A stretch of 59,141 nt of DNA, taken from positions 1 to 59,141 of the forward strand of contig SLTG01000081.1 in assembly GCA_007130045.1 (NCBI GenBank), in the 5' to 3' direction. Both the position numbers and the translations under genes were made by a program. The stretch is from Opitutales bacterium (GTDB lineage: Bacteria > Verrucomicrobiota > Verrucomicrobiia > Opitutales > T3Sed10-336). Shown piece after piece: positions 27,667-36,208 of the stretch. The notes under the pieces are model-generated. The model worked only from the letters and a program-made list of their open reading frames with translations. It was not told the origin of the DNA and searched no databases. Within the stretch, counting starts at the first letter, position 1. The number at the start of each line of letters is the position of its first letter.

Positions 27667-28312
27667 TTTCGTTATTCTTTTCATCAGCGCTCTCGCTTCG
27701 GTCCTTTCCAAAGCGGTTCTCTTTGCCCGCAAGCAAACTCTGAATATTGCTCCGATGACGATAAAAAATCAGTACGGCAACCGCGAGGCTGAAATAGAAC
27801 AGCAGCGACCCTGCCTCCCGCGAAACGATTTGCACCGAAACCGGCAAACTCGCGGCAAACAGAAGGGACGCGAGTGACACGTAACGAAACAGGACAAAGG
27901 CGACGACCCAGACCGCGATTCCTATCGCCAGGACGATCGGCATGATGGCCGCCAGCCCGCCCATGGTCGTTGCCACGCCCTTGCCGCCGCGAAACTTCAG
28001 AAATACCGAACAACTGTGCCCCAGCACCGCCGCAGCCAGGCCGGCGATCGCCGCAACCAGGGCCGTACTCTCGTCGCCGGCAGCGAAGCGCGGCCACAGC
28101 GCCGCCACGAGGCCCTTCAGGAAATCGAGCACGAACACCGCGTTGCCCGCGCGTTTGCCGAGCGCGCGCCGGACATTCGTCGCTCCCGGATTTCCGCTTC
28201 CGACCCTGAAAATGTCCGCCCCGCGGCTGCGCGCCACCCAATACGCGAACGGCAACGCTCCGCACACGTAGCCTGCAACGACAGCGGCGGCGATAAGGAC
28301 GGGATCCGGCAT
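27659..28312 (-). CDS. plsY: Glycerol-3-phosphate acyltransferase PlsY
   Basis: 217-residue, five-helix membrane protein that acylates glycerol-3-phosphate from acyl-phosphate, the first phospholipid step. The three family loops are visible: VGSGNPGATNVRRALGKRAG, KFRGGKGVATTMGGL and FYRHRSNIQSLLAGKENRFG near the C-terminus. It lies 9 bp after serA and overlaps hom. Pairing membrane-lipid entry with serine and threonine genes is unusual and could match phosphatidylserine demand (inference). Confidence 0.94.
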   Translation of the reverse strand: MPDPVLIAAAVVAGYVCGALPFAYWVARSRGADIFRVGSGNPGATNVRRALGKRAGNAVFVLDFLKGLVAALWPRFAAGDESTALVAAIAGLAAAVLGHSCSVFLKFRGGKGVATTMGGLAAIMPIVLAIGIAVWVVAFVLFRYVSLASLLFAASLPVSVQIVSREAGSLLFYFSLAVAVLIFYRHRSNIQSLLAGKENRFGKDRSESADEKNNENG

Positions 28313-28321
28313 TCGGATGCC

Positions 28322-29911
28322 TCACGCCTTGACCAGCATCACGTTGCTGATGGCCGAGTGGGTGCTGATTTCCTCCAACGTCTCCTTGCCGGGTTCGCTG
28401 TCGAGCGCGAGGACGGTCAATGCCTTCCCGCCGATTTCGTTCCGGCTGAGGGACATCGCGGCTATGTTCACCTCTACGCGTCCGAGGATTTGGCCCAGTG
28501 TGCCCACGATTCCGGGGACGTCCTGGTTCTCCAGAATGAGCAGGATGCCATCGGGAGTCGCTTCGACGTCCCGCCCGTTGAGTTCGACAATCCGCGGCAT
28601 GTGGGTCTTGCCGATCACGGTCCCGGAAACGCTGTAGGTCTTGCCGCTTCCGTTGATCGCCTCCAACTGAATCAATTCGGTGTAGTCGCTTTCGACATTG
28701 GACTTGGTGACTTCCACCTCGATGCCGAGACTCTTGATCAGGAGGGGCGCATTGACGTGATTGACGTTCTCGCCGCTGATTCCCTGAAGGTAGCCGTACA
28801 TGACGCTTCGGGTCACCGGGTTCGCGTCGAGATCGACGAGTTTGCCCCAGTAGGTGACTTTGAGCTTTTCAATCGACTCCGGGGAAACCTGTTGAACGAC
28901 GGTTCCGAGCTTCGCCGCAAGGTCGAGGTACGGTTTGAGGGTTTCGAGAGTCTTCTTGTCAACCGAAGGCATGTTGACGGCGTTCATGATGACTCCGCCC
29001 GCCAGCGCTTCGAGAATCGCCTCGGCGACTTCGACACCGACATTCTCCTGGGCCTCCTGGGTGGAAGCGCCGAGGTGGGGCGTGAGCACGACATTCGGCA
29101 ATTTTCGCAACTCGCTGTCCTCCGCCAACGGCTCGCCCTCGAACACGTCGAGCCCGGCGGCGGCCACCTTCCCCGACTTCAAGGCGCTCACCAGGGCCGC
29201 CTCGTTGATCAATCCGCCCCGGGCACAGTTGAAAATCCGGACTCCGTCCTTCATTTTCTCAAAGGCGGCTTCGTCGATAAGATTCGCCGTGCGCTCGGTC
29301 TTGGGCATATGGACGGTGATGTAATCGGCTTCACTGATGAGCTGATCCAGTTCAACGGGCTCGATATCAAGCGACTTGGCGCGGCTTGGCGCAAGGTAGG
29401 GATCGTACGCGAGGACCTTCATCCCGAACGCCTGGGCGCGGCGCGCGACTTCCCCGCCGATCCGGCCGACCCCGCAGATACCGAGGGTCTTGCGAAAGAG
29501 TTCCGTTCCGGAAAACTTCTTGCGATCCCACTTCCCCTCGCGCATCGAGGCGGCCGCCTGGGCAACCGGACGAGCGCCGCACAGCAGGTGCGTGAACGTC
29601 AACTCCGCGGTGGCCACCGTGTTGCCGCCCGGTGTGTTCATGACGATTATTCCACGATTGGTCGCAGCCTCGACGTCGATGTTGTCGACTCCGACGCCGG
29701 CGCGGCCAACCGCCTTCAGGGAAGGCGCGGCCTCAATCACCTCCTTGGTGATCTTTGTCTCGCTGCGGACGATAACCGCGTCCACATCCCCGACTAATTC
29801 GAGGATCTTTTCCTGCGACGACCCGTAGGCCTCGACGACCTCGATTTCCGGCTGCTTTCGCAGATATTCGACTCCGCTTGGTGAAATTTTATCGGCTACT
29901 AGTACTTTCAT
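28322..29911 (-). CDS. serA: D-3-phosphoglycerate dehydrogenase
   Basis: 529 residues, the long SerA type. There is a substrate/NAD domain (about 1-310), an intervening allosteric-substrate-binding domain (about 315-450) and a C-terminal ACT domain (GILLILENQDVPGIVGTLGQ). The NAD site is GVGRIGGEVARRAQAF, and the catalytic His is in VVLTPHLGASTQEAQ. It opens the serine pathway. First gene of the serA-plsY-hom-lysC-thrC run. The 226-bp leader before it has no evident riboswitch. Confidence 0.95.
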   Translation of the reverse strand: MKVLVADKISPSGVEYLRKQPEIEVVEAYGSSQEKILELVGDVDAVIVRSETKITKEVIEAAPSLKAVGRAGVGVDNIDVEAATNRGIIVMNTPGGNTVATAELTFTHLLCGARPVAQAAASMREGKWDRKKFSGTELFRKTLGICGVGRIGGEVARRAQAFGMKVLAYDPYLAPSRAKSLDIEPVELDQLISEADYITVHMPKTERTANLIDEAAFEKMKDGVRIFNCARGGLINEAALVSALKSGKVAAAGLDVFEGEPLAEDSELRKLPNVVLTPHLGASTQEAQENVGVEVAEAILEALAGGVIMNAVNMPSVDKKTLETLKPYLDLAAKLGTVVQQVSPESIEKLKVTYWGKLVDLDANPVTRSVMYGYLQGISGENVNHVNAPLLIKSLGIEVEVTKSNVESDYTELIQLEAINGSGKTYSVSGTVIGKTHMPRIVELNGRDVEATPDGILLILENQDVPGIVGTLGQILGRVEVNIAAMSLSRNEIGGKALTVLALDSEPGKETLEEISTHSAISNVMLVKA

Positions 29912-30137
29912 GATAGGTGTGTGGTAAAGGGATCACTCATACAAAGCGGAAAAAAATTGGCAACGAAAGAAATCAGGGGATGCGGCGGGACGGCGGGAAA
30001 ACCTTGAAATTGCGGTTGAAACCCCGTTAATCCGCGCTCATTGAAGAGAATATGAACGAGCTTCTCCGGAAGTCCGTTTCCAGCCGGTGGGATCCGAACC
30101 GTTCCCTCGCGCCCTCGTCCAACAACCGGTAATCGAT

Positions 30138-31454
30138 TCAAAACGCTTCGCGGACGAAATCGATCACACGGGCGGCGGGGACTTCCTGTTCGGTGCGGTC
30201 CGCGAGATTGCGCGCCTTCACCGTTTCGTTGGCGAGTTCCTCGGACCCGTAAATGAGCGCCAGGCGGGCCCCGCTTGACGCGGCGAGCTTGAATTGTTTA
30301 CCGAAGGCAACCGGTTTCAAGGAATATTCGACGCGAAACCCGGCCTCCCTCAATCGCCCGATATCGCGAAACGCCGCCTCGCGCTCGGCCTCGCCGCCGG
30401 TCACCACAAAAATGTCGGCCGCATCGACGTACCTGGGGAGCAATTTCCTGGCGGTCAGGAGTTCCCAGAGCGTGGCGTCGCCCACGCCTAAACCCGCGGC
30501 CGCCATTTGCGGACCGGAGAGCTTTTCGATCAGGTGATCGTAGCGGCCGCCGCCCGCAAGGGCGCGAAACTTTCCATCCCGGTCGAACGCCTCGAAGACA
30601 AACCCGGTGTAGTAGGCGAGACCGCGCACGATGCTCAAATTCACCTCGATAAATCCGCCGAGCCCCATCGCGTTCAACCCGGAGACAAGCGTCCGCCACT
30701 CGGCGACCCGTTTCTCGACAGCGACGCGCGCTTCTCCTTCCATGCTGTGGGCGAGGAGGAACTCCTCCATTTCCTCAAGCGAAGACACCTCGCGAAGCAT
30801 CGATATCTTCGCGAGAAAGTGGGACGCTCTCGCCCCGAAATACGGTTTGAGTTTCTCCAGGGTCTTCTCTTCGGACTCGCGCCCCATTTTGTCGATGACC
30901 GACAACACTCCCCCGCACCCATCGTCGTCCAGACCCATCCCCTGGAGATAGAAAAACCACAAGTCCCTGTCGCTCAGGCGAACCACAATATCATCCTCGG
31001 TCAAACCAAAAGCCGTAAACAGGTGAATGAGAAGAGCGATCAGTTCGATCTCCGCTTCCGGTCCCGGCTCGCCGAGAATATCGGCGTTAAACTGATAAAA
31101 AGACCGCAGGCGCCCCCGCTGCTGGCGTTCGTAGCGATACTGTTCGCCGATGCTGAACCATTTAACGGGCTTTCTGAGGGAATGGGCGCGGGCGCCGGCA
31201 AGTCTCGCCAGACTCGGGGTCATCTCCGGCCGCAACGCCACCTCCCGCCCGCCCCGATCCGTGAAACTGAACAGTTGTTCCACGATCTCGTCGCCGGATT
31301 TCGCGCGAAAAAGGTCCAGCGATTCCAGCGCGGGCGCATCGTACTCCGCAAATCCGAACCGGCGCGCACTCGAACGCCAGTTGCGAAAGAGATGATTGCG
31401 CACAGCGCATTCCTCGGGATAAAAATCCCTGAACCCAGGCAAACGGTCAAACAT
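30138..31454 (-). CDS. hisS: Histidine--tRNA ligase / HisZ-like class II synthetase
   Basis: 438 residues from ATG 31454. Class II motif 2 is FSIGEQYRYERQQRGRLRSF, and the histidine-specific block YYTGFVFEAFDRD is followed by LAGGGRYDHLI. The C-terminal anticodon-binding domain (about 340-438) includes LALIYGSEELANETVKARNL, typical of true HisRS rather than the regulatory subunit HisZ, which lacks it. It follows the IHF-like gene by 12 bp, so the two are co-transcribed. Confidence 0.93.
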   Translation of the reverse strand: MFDRLPGFRDFYPEECAVRNHLFRNWRSSARRFGFAEYDAPALESLDLFRAKSGDEIVEQLFSFTDRGGREVALRPEMTPSLARLAGARAHSLRKPVKWFSIGEQYRYERQQRGRLRSFYQFNADILGEPGPEAEIELIALLIHLFTAFGLTEDDIVVRLSDRDLWFFYLQGMGLDDDGCGGVLSVIDKMGRESEEKTLEKLKPYFGARASHFLAKISMLREVSSLEEMEEFLLAHSMEGEARVAVEKRVAEWRTLVSGLNAMGLGGFIEVNLSIVRGLAYYTGFVFEAFDRDGKFRALAGGGRYDHLIEKLSGPQMAAAGLGVGDATLWELLTARKLLPRYVDAADIFVVTGGEAEREAAFRDIGRLREAGFRVEYSLKPVAFGKQFKLAASSGARLALIYGSEELANETVKARNLADRTEQEVPAARVIDFVREAF

Positions 31455-31466
31455 CAACGGCTGCGG

Positions 31467-31781
31467 TCAATGCTCGAGCTTCGACAAGTCGAGCGTCTTC
31501 AACCTTGTTTTCAGGACTTTGCCCGCTTTGAATTTGACGACCGCCCGAGTCGGAATGATCACGTCTTTATCCGGCTTGTTCGGGTTCCGTCCCACGCGCG
31601 CCTTGCGCTTCTGCACTTCAAACACGCCGAAGTTGCGAAGTTCAACGTTGCGTCCGTCGCTCAGCGCGTCGGCAATGGTATCCAGGGTCATTTGAACCGT
31701 ATCCCGGACTTCCTTCTGGGAATATCCCGTTTTCTGGTATATCTTCAGAACGATATCGCGTTTTGTTAGATTCTCAGCCAT
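31467..31781 (-). CDS. HU/IHF family DNA-bending protein
   Basis: 104 residues. The dimer core is TKRDIVLKIYQKTGYSQKEV, and the DNA-binding arm FEVQKRKARVGRNPNKPDKD carries the proline that intercalates DNA in HU/IHF. It is longer than HU (about 90) owing to a basic C-terminal tail. IHF-alpha-like by sequence feel, but HU is possible. Its promoter region is shared with the divergent ClpX paralogue and contains an inverted repeat. Confidence 0.9.
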   Translation of the reverse strand: MAENLTKRDIVLKIYQKTGYSQKEVRDTVQMTLDTIADALSDGRNVELRNFGVFEVQKRKARVGRNPNKPDKDVIIPTRAVVKFKAGKVLKTRLKTLDLSKLEH

Positions 31782-31814
31782 GTTAACTCCTCACCGTATA
31801 AATTACCGATTAAC

Positions 31815-31830
31815 ATCATCAATTGGTGAT
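31815..31830. promoter_or_regulatory. Imperfect palindrome between IHF-like gene and ClpX paralogue
   Basis: ATCATCAATTGGTGAT is a 16-base near-perfect inverted repeat, with one mismatched pair. It is placed mid-way in the 101-bp divergent promoter gap, in AT-rich DNA. It could be an operator for either gene or an IHF-autoregulation site. Inference only. Confidence 0.35.
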
Positions 31831-31882
31831 TTTCGATAAATCTCTCATATTCTAGAGATTGCGTCAATATCAATCGAATTTT

Positions 31883-33511
31883 ATGTCACACGAGTTTATG
31901 AGCGACAAAGACGACAAAAATCCCCTGGAGGAGATGCAGAAGCAATTCCAGGAAATGTTGCGGAATCAGGGCTCCGGAGCGTTTTTCACTCAGCCCCCGC
32001 CGGGGAAAAGCCCGGGCGCCTCCGCGGGCTCGGGAACGGAGGAAAACACCTCCGAAAAGCAACGCGAAATCATCAAGCGCATTCGTGATTTCAATCTTAA
32101 ACCCCGGGAGGTCAAAGACTACCTCGACCGGTTCGTCATTCAGCAGAACGAGGCGAAAAAGGTGCTTTCGGTCGCAATCTGCGATCACTACAACCACGTC
32201 CGCCAATGCCTGGAAACGCCGTCTCTCACCGAAAAAGAGTACGCCAAGCAGAACATTCTTCTGCTGGGTCCGACGGGTGTCGGAAAAACCTACCTGATGC
32301 GCTGCATCGCCCGGTTGATCGGGGTGCCTTTCGTTAAGGCCGACGCCACGAAATTTTCGGAAACCGGCTACGTCGGGCACGACGTGGAGGATCTTGTCCG
32401 GGACCTCGTCAAGGCCGCCGACGGCAACGTGGACCTCGCCGAATACGGGATTATCTACATCGATGAGATCGACAAGATCGCCGCCCAGGGCCAGCAGGGA
32501 ACCCGCGACGTTTCCGGCCGGGGAGTGCAGATCAATCTTCTCAAGTTGATGGAGGAGAGCGAGGTCAACCGTAACAGCCAGACCGACATCATGGGCCAGA
32601 TGCAGGCGATGATGGAAATGCAGCGCGGGGGGCGGCCCGGCAAACGGACGATCAACACGCGCCACATTCTCTTCATCGTCAGCGGAGCCTTCGGCACGTT
32701 GGGCGAAAACGTCAAGAAACGCCTCGAAAGCTCGCGGATCGGTTTCGCCCAGGCCGGCGGATCGACCGAGAAAACTGCCGTCGAATATCTTCCGCAAGCC
32801 GAAACCACAGACTTCATCGACTTCGGTTTCGAACCCGAATTCGTCGGACGCCTGCCGGTCCGGGTCGCCTGTTCTCCCCTCACCAGGAGCGATCTCGAAG
32901 AAATCCTGACCCAGTCGGAAGGCAGCATTCTCGACCAGTACAAGACCGACTTCCGCGGCTTCGGCATCGAATGCGAAATCACCCATGACGCCGTTTCCGA
33001 GATCGCCGCGCGCGCGGACAGCGAGAAGACCGGCGCCCGCGGGCTGATGACGGTCCTCGAAAAGATCTTCCGAAACTACAAATACGAGCTTCCCTCGACC
33101 TCGATCAAGAAGGTCATCATCACCGGCGAAGCGGTAAAATCCCCCGAGGACGCGCTCCAGGCGCTCCTTGCCGACAACCAGTCCTCCCAGAGAGACCTCC
33201 TCGCCGGGGAGATCAGGCAGTTCGCGGAACGTTTTTACCGGGCCCACGGGATGGAGCTTGCGTTCGAAGACGACGCGATCGCCGCGCTCGTGGGGGAAAG
33301 CCTCAAGACGGACAAGACGATGCGCGCGCTCTGTGAAAGTCGCTTCCGCGACTTCCAGCACGGACTCAAGCTCATCGCCCGCAACACCGGCCAGACCCGC
33401 TTCTCGATCAGCGCGAAAACCGCGAAAAACCCCGACGCCGAACTCTCCCAATGGGTTCTGCAGAGTTACCGGCGTTCGGGAAGCGAGAAGGCGAAGGAGT
33501 CCGGCTCCTGA
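31883..33511 (+). CDS. ClpX-related AAA+ unfoldase without zinc-binding domain
   Basis: About 542 residues from ATG 31883; ATG 31898 is also possible. The AAA+ core is ClpX-type: Walker A GPTGVGKTYLMR, Walker B IIYIDEIDKIA, pore loop SETGYVGHDVED, sensor-2 region KTGARGLMTVLEK, and an IGF motif in SSRIGFAQAGG where ClpX docks ClpP. Missing is the N-terminal four-cysteine zinc domain; instead there is a low-complexity N-terminus with two PPPGKSPG-like turns. The RKH pore-entrance loop is replaced by QRGGRPGKRTIN. A C-terminal extension of about 100 residues (after EALQALL) is extra. No clpP or lon adjoins it. Confidence 0.85.
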   Translation: MSHEFMSDKDDKNPLEEMQKQFQEMLRNQGSGAFFTQPPPGKSPGASAGSGTEENTSEKQREIIKRIRDFNLKPREVKDYLDRFVIQQNEAKKVLSVAICDHYNHVRQCLETPSLTEKEYAKQNILLLGPTGVGKTYLMRCIARLIGVPFVKADATKFSETGYVGHDVEDLVRDLVKAADGNVDLAEYGIIYIDEIDKIAAQGQQGTRDVSGRGVQINLLKLMEESEVNRNSQTDIMGQMQAMMEMQRGGRPGKRTINTRHILFIVSGAFGTLGENVKKRLESSRIGFAQAGGSTEKTAVEYLPQAETTDFIDFGFEPEFVGRLPVRVACSPLTRSDLEEILTQSEGSILDQYKTDFRGFGIECEITHDAVSEIAARADSEKTGARGLMTVLEKIFRNYKYELPSTSIKKVIITGEAVKSPEDALQALLADNQSSQRDLLAGEIRQFAERFYRAHGMELAFEDDAIAALVGESLKTDKTMRALCESRFRDFQHGLKLIARNTGQTRFSISAKTAKNPDAELSQWVLQSYRRSGSEKAKESGS

Positions 33512-33528
33512 ACGCCCGCCAGGACGCT

Positions 33529-34266
33529 GTGGACGAAAAATCCTCGACACGACCGGGAAACCCGCCTCCGCCCGATCCCGAAGAGGTCAGCCGGATGTTC
33601 GGGCGCATCGCCGGTCGCTACGACCTGGTAAACCACCTCCTGACCGGCGGAATCGACGTTCGCTGGCGGAACCGGATGGTTCGGGCTGTCGCGGGAACAA
33701 GACCCGCGCGTGTCGTCGATCTGGCGACCGGGAGCGGCGACGTCGCCTTTGCGCTGAGGCGCGCTCTCCCGGATCACGTCGAGATCACCGGACTCGACTT
33801 CTGCCGTCCGATGCTCGAAGAAGCGGAAAGGAAGAAGGCCGCACGCAGACACTGCCCGAACCTCAAGTTCGCATTCGGGGACATTCTCCAGCTTCCGCTC
33901 GACGACGGCGCCGCGGACGCGGTCACGATTTCCTTCGGACTTCGCAACCTCGCCGATCGCGCGCGCGGCCTCCGTGAAATGCGCCGCATCCTGAAGAAGG
34001 AAAGCGGCCGGCTATTCATCCTCGAATTCACGCAACCCGCGCGCTGGATGCGACCGTTTTATTTTCCCTACCTCCGTCACGTCCTGCCCAGGCTCGCCGG
34101 GTGCATCAGCGGGGACGTTTCAGCCTACCGCTACCTCAACACCTCGATCGAGGGATTCCCTCCGAAGGAACAAATCACAGAAGAAATCGAAACCGCGGGT
34201 TTTCAGGACGTCCGCGCTCACCCGATGACCGGAAGTATCGTGACCCTTCACGAAGCACGGGCGTAG
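33529..34266 (+). CDS. ubiE: Demethylmenaquinone methyltransferase (UbiE/MenG)
   Basis: About 245 residues. It makes menaquinone (or ubiquinone) by C-methylation with SAM. The N-terminal VSRMFGRIAGRYDLVNHLL and the SAM motif VVDLATGSGDVAF are classic, and SFGLRNLADRARGLREM and FILEFTQPA follow. GTG at 33529 with AGGA just upstream is preferred. The ATG at 33451 would overlap the ClpX paralogue by 61 bases. It supplies the quinone that the respiratory complex at 45-52 kb would need. Confidence 0.88.
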   Translation: MDEKSSTRPGNPPPPDPEEVSRMFGRIAGRYDLVNHLLTGGIDVRWRNRMVRAVAGTRPARVVDLATGSGDVAFALRRALPDHVEITGLDFCRPMLEEAERKKAARRHCPNLKFAFGDILQLPLDDGAADAVTISFGLRNLADRARGLREMRRILKKESGRLFILEFTQPARWMRPFYFPYLRHVLPRLAGCISGDVSAYRYLNTSIEGFPPKEQITEEIETAGFQDVRAHPMTGSIVTLHEARA

Positions 34267-34300
34267 CCCGCCGAGCGGATTGCAAACTATGTCACAGGGG
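34263..34300 (+). repeat. Dispersed repeat, copy A
   Basis: GTAGCCCGCCGAGCGGATTG, continuing as CAAACTATGTCACAG, matches 45141-45178 with about four differences. Both copies sit immediately after a plus-strand stop codon, this one after ubiE. Confidence 0.6.
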
Positions 34301-34319
34301 AAAACCAACAACACACCCC

Positions 34320-35525
34320 TCACCCCAGCACCGAATACAGGACGCCCTGGGTCCATCCGTTGGATTGGGAGATTGTGCGTCCGTCGGTGATTTCCGCGGT
34401 TTTCAGGATCTCCCGCACCGATTCCGGCGCGTCCCCGGTGTACCAGTAAAACCAATACGGGAAAAGTCCCTGCTCTCCGCCGGCCGCGGCCAGCGGCAGA
34501 AAGCCGTCGCAAACGAGCGTCGTAAAACGCGTGCCCGGAACCGCGCCCGCGGCGACGAACTCCGCCAGGCGGCGGTGCCGGAGAGGCAGTTCGTAATCCC
34601 GGCGGAACGCCGGAGCGAGCTCCAGTAAAGCCTCGGTATCGCCGGGCGCCTCGTCGATCCCGGGCCAGCCGGCGATTTCCTCCGCGAGCCGCCCGGGCCA
34701 CGCCGGTCGGTGCTTCACCCAGTTCAAGTACTGTTCGAGCCGCACGACGGGGTGATTCGCCGGACGCAGGCCATCGCGCGCCCACGTGTCGGGCACGGCT
34801 CCGACGAGAGATTCCGCCCGCGGCCGTTCCTCCACGAGCCGTTGCAGGGGAAAACGGGCCGCTACAGCGAGCATCGGGCCGCGATTGGCGCGATAGCCGA
34901 GCCCTTCCATTGCGGTCTGGTGACAGGCCTCGTCCCATTCGAGCTTTTCGAGACGCATTCGCGCGAAATACACCTTCTGTGCCCAACGCTTGCAGGCCTG
35001 CGCGACGAGTCTTTCCCGCCGCTCGCGCAGCGGTTGTTCAAGCAGCGATTCCAACAACCTGCCGCGCCTCTCATCGAAGGCGGCGGACAAAAGATCGTCC
35101 ATCGCATACTCCTCGAGATCGTGATAAAGCCGATCCAGGAGAACCACGCACGGAATCTCATTCCCATCGATGGTTTTCGCCGGCGCGTCGTCCTGCTTCG
35201 GCGGAAACAGGACCACGTGGAGGACCACCTTGCGATAGGCCTCGTCCTCGCCGTGCCCGTGCCTGAACCAGTCCTCCTGGCGGAAATGCACCTCCACGTC
35301 CCCGGAGACATCCTTTCCGTCGATCACCAGGCGGGCCCGCTTAAAATCAGGGCCGCCGATCCGGTTCCACTCTCCGGGATGGCGCACCTGCACGCGCCTT
35401 GCGTCAGCCGTTGTCAAGCCGTCCTGCTGGAACAGGCCGCGCATCCAGATTTTCTGAACCAGAATCTCCGATACCGTGTACGGCCCGTAGAGCCCTTGAA
35501 ATTCCGCGACTTCCGCTTCAGCCAT
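34320..35525 (-). CDS. DUF2851 family protein
   Basis: 401 residues from ATG 35525 (MAEAEVAEFQGLYGPYTVSE). Recognised by VRHPGEWNRIGGPDFKRARL, DVEVHFRQEDWFRHGHGED and the C-terminal VCDGFLPLAAAGGEQGLF(P)YWFYWYTGDAP, all characteristic of this family from Bacteroidetes and PVC bacteria. Function is not known. The DVEVH and acidic motifs in the first third suggest a nuclease-like or metal-binding site, which is unproven. It follows the YacP/NYN gene by 41 bp, so the two may share an RNA-related role. Confidence 0.85.
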   Translation of the reverse strand: MAEAEVAEFQGLYGPYTVSEILVQKIWMRGLFQQDGLTTADARRVQVRHPGEWNRIGGPDFKRARLVIDGKDVSGDVEVHFRQEDWFRHGHGEDEAYRKVVLHVVLFPPKQDDAPAKTIDGNEIPCVVLLDRLYHDLEEYAMDDLLSAAFDERRGRLLESLLEQPLRERRERLVAQACKRWAQKVYFARMRLEKLEWDEACHQTAMEGLGYRANRGPMLAVAARFPLQRLVEERPRAESLVGAVPDTWARDGLRPANHPVVRLEQYLNWVKHRPAWPGRLAEEIAGWPGIDEAPGDTEALLELAPAFRRDYELPLRHRRLAEFVAAGAVPGTRFTTLVCDGFLPLAAAGGEQGLFPYWFYWYTGDAPESVREILKTAEITDGRTISQSNGWTQGVLYSVLG

Positions 35526-35566
35526 AACCGGCGAACCTATCCCAAAACCGGGCGCCGGAGGCAATC

Positions 35567-36043
35567 TTATTCACGACGGCGCCACGCCCGATCCGCTCGC
35601 GCCTTTCTCCGCCGGAGTTCGAGCGCCAGTCGCGTTTCGCACCGGCTCACCCAATCCGCGAGATCCTGCGGGCTCAACGACGATGCACCCAGTGCCTCGA
35701 CCGTCTCGCGTTCGAGATTATCGCGCGTGGCGACCTGAACGTTTTCCGGGTGCTCGGAAACTCCGACCAACTGTTCGATCACACCGTCGGCCGACATTCC
35801 CTTCGGCGAATAAATCACCGAAAAGGACAAGTCGCCCGAAGGGCGTTCGATCTCGATATCGTCCCCTTTCCCGTCAAACACGATCGTCACCCGGATCTTC
35901 TCGACGTCATGAATCACCTGCACCGCATTCACCAGGCGTGCGCGCGCAACCTCGCCGCCTTCCCGAAGCTCTTTTTTAAGGTGCGGCCAGTGGTGAATGA
36001 CATTGTATCCGTCGATAAGCAGATGGCGGCCGGGCGCTGTCAT
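35567..36043 (-). CDS. NYN domain (YacP/Rae1-like) ribonuclease
   Basis: 158 residues from ATG 36043. PIN-like nuclease fold with acidic residues in LLIDGYNVIHHWP, TIVFDGKGDDIEI, MSADGVIEQL and VATRDNLERETV, matching the YacP family; Bacillus Rae1 cuts mRNA on the ribosome. The C-terminus is basic (RRRKARADRAWRRRE), as expected for RNA binding. The upstream in-frame extension to 36193 crosses the GSMT terminator and is not coding. Confidence 0.82.
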   Translation of the reverse strand: MTAPGRHLLIDGYNVIHHWPHLKKELREGGEVARARLVNAVQVIHDVEKIRVTIVFDGKGDDIEIERPSGDLSFSVIYSPKGMSADGVIEQLVGVSEHPENVQVATRDNLERETVEALGASSLSPQDLADWVSRCETRLALELRRRKARADRAWRRRE

Positions 36044-36126
36044 GGGCGGTTGATGTTGCGTATTGCGAAAGCAATTCCTGCGAGGCGCAGCATCGGACCA
36101 AGGGCCTGATTCTTGTTCTTTTTCAC

Positions 36127-36155
36127 AAAAAAGTCCCCGCCGTTGCGACGGGGAC
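36127..36155 (-). terminator. Rho-independent terminator of GSMT-SDMT
   Basis: On the minus strand GTCCCCGTCG, loop CAA and CGGCGGGGAC form a 10-base stem with one mismatch (plus 36133-36155), followed by TTTTTT (plus 36127-36132). It lies 54 bases past the methyltransferase stop. Confidence 0.85.
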
Positions 36156-36208
36156 CAATTAACAATGCCATCCGGCCCCCGATGTTCCAACACATCAGGG
36201 TGGACGGG

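Noticed and set aside
28016-29797. 593-residue plus-strand open frame
   Set aside because: Antisense of serA, whose NAD, catalytic and ACT motifs are complete.
29912-30137. Riboswitch in the serA leader
   Set aside because: No known aptamer core or attenuator pair seen.
29908-30141. 77-residue open frame between hisS and serA
   Set aside because: Starts with TTG inside the hisS stop, no conserved pattern, proline-rich low-quality sequence.
31886-33550. 554-residue minus-strand open frame
   Set aside because: Antisense shadow of the ClpX paralogue; the plus strand has intact AAA+ motifs.
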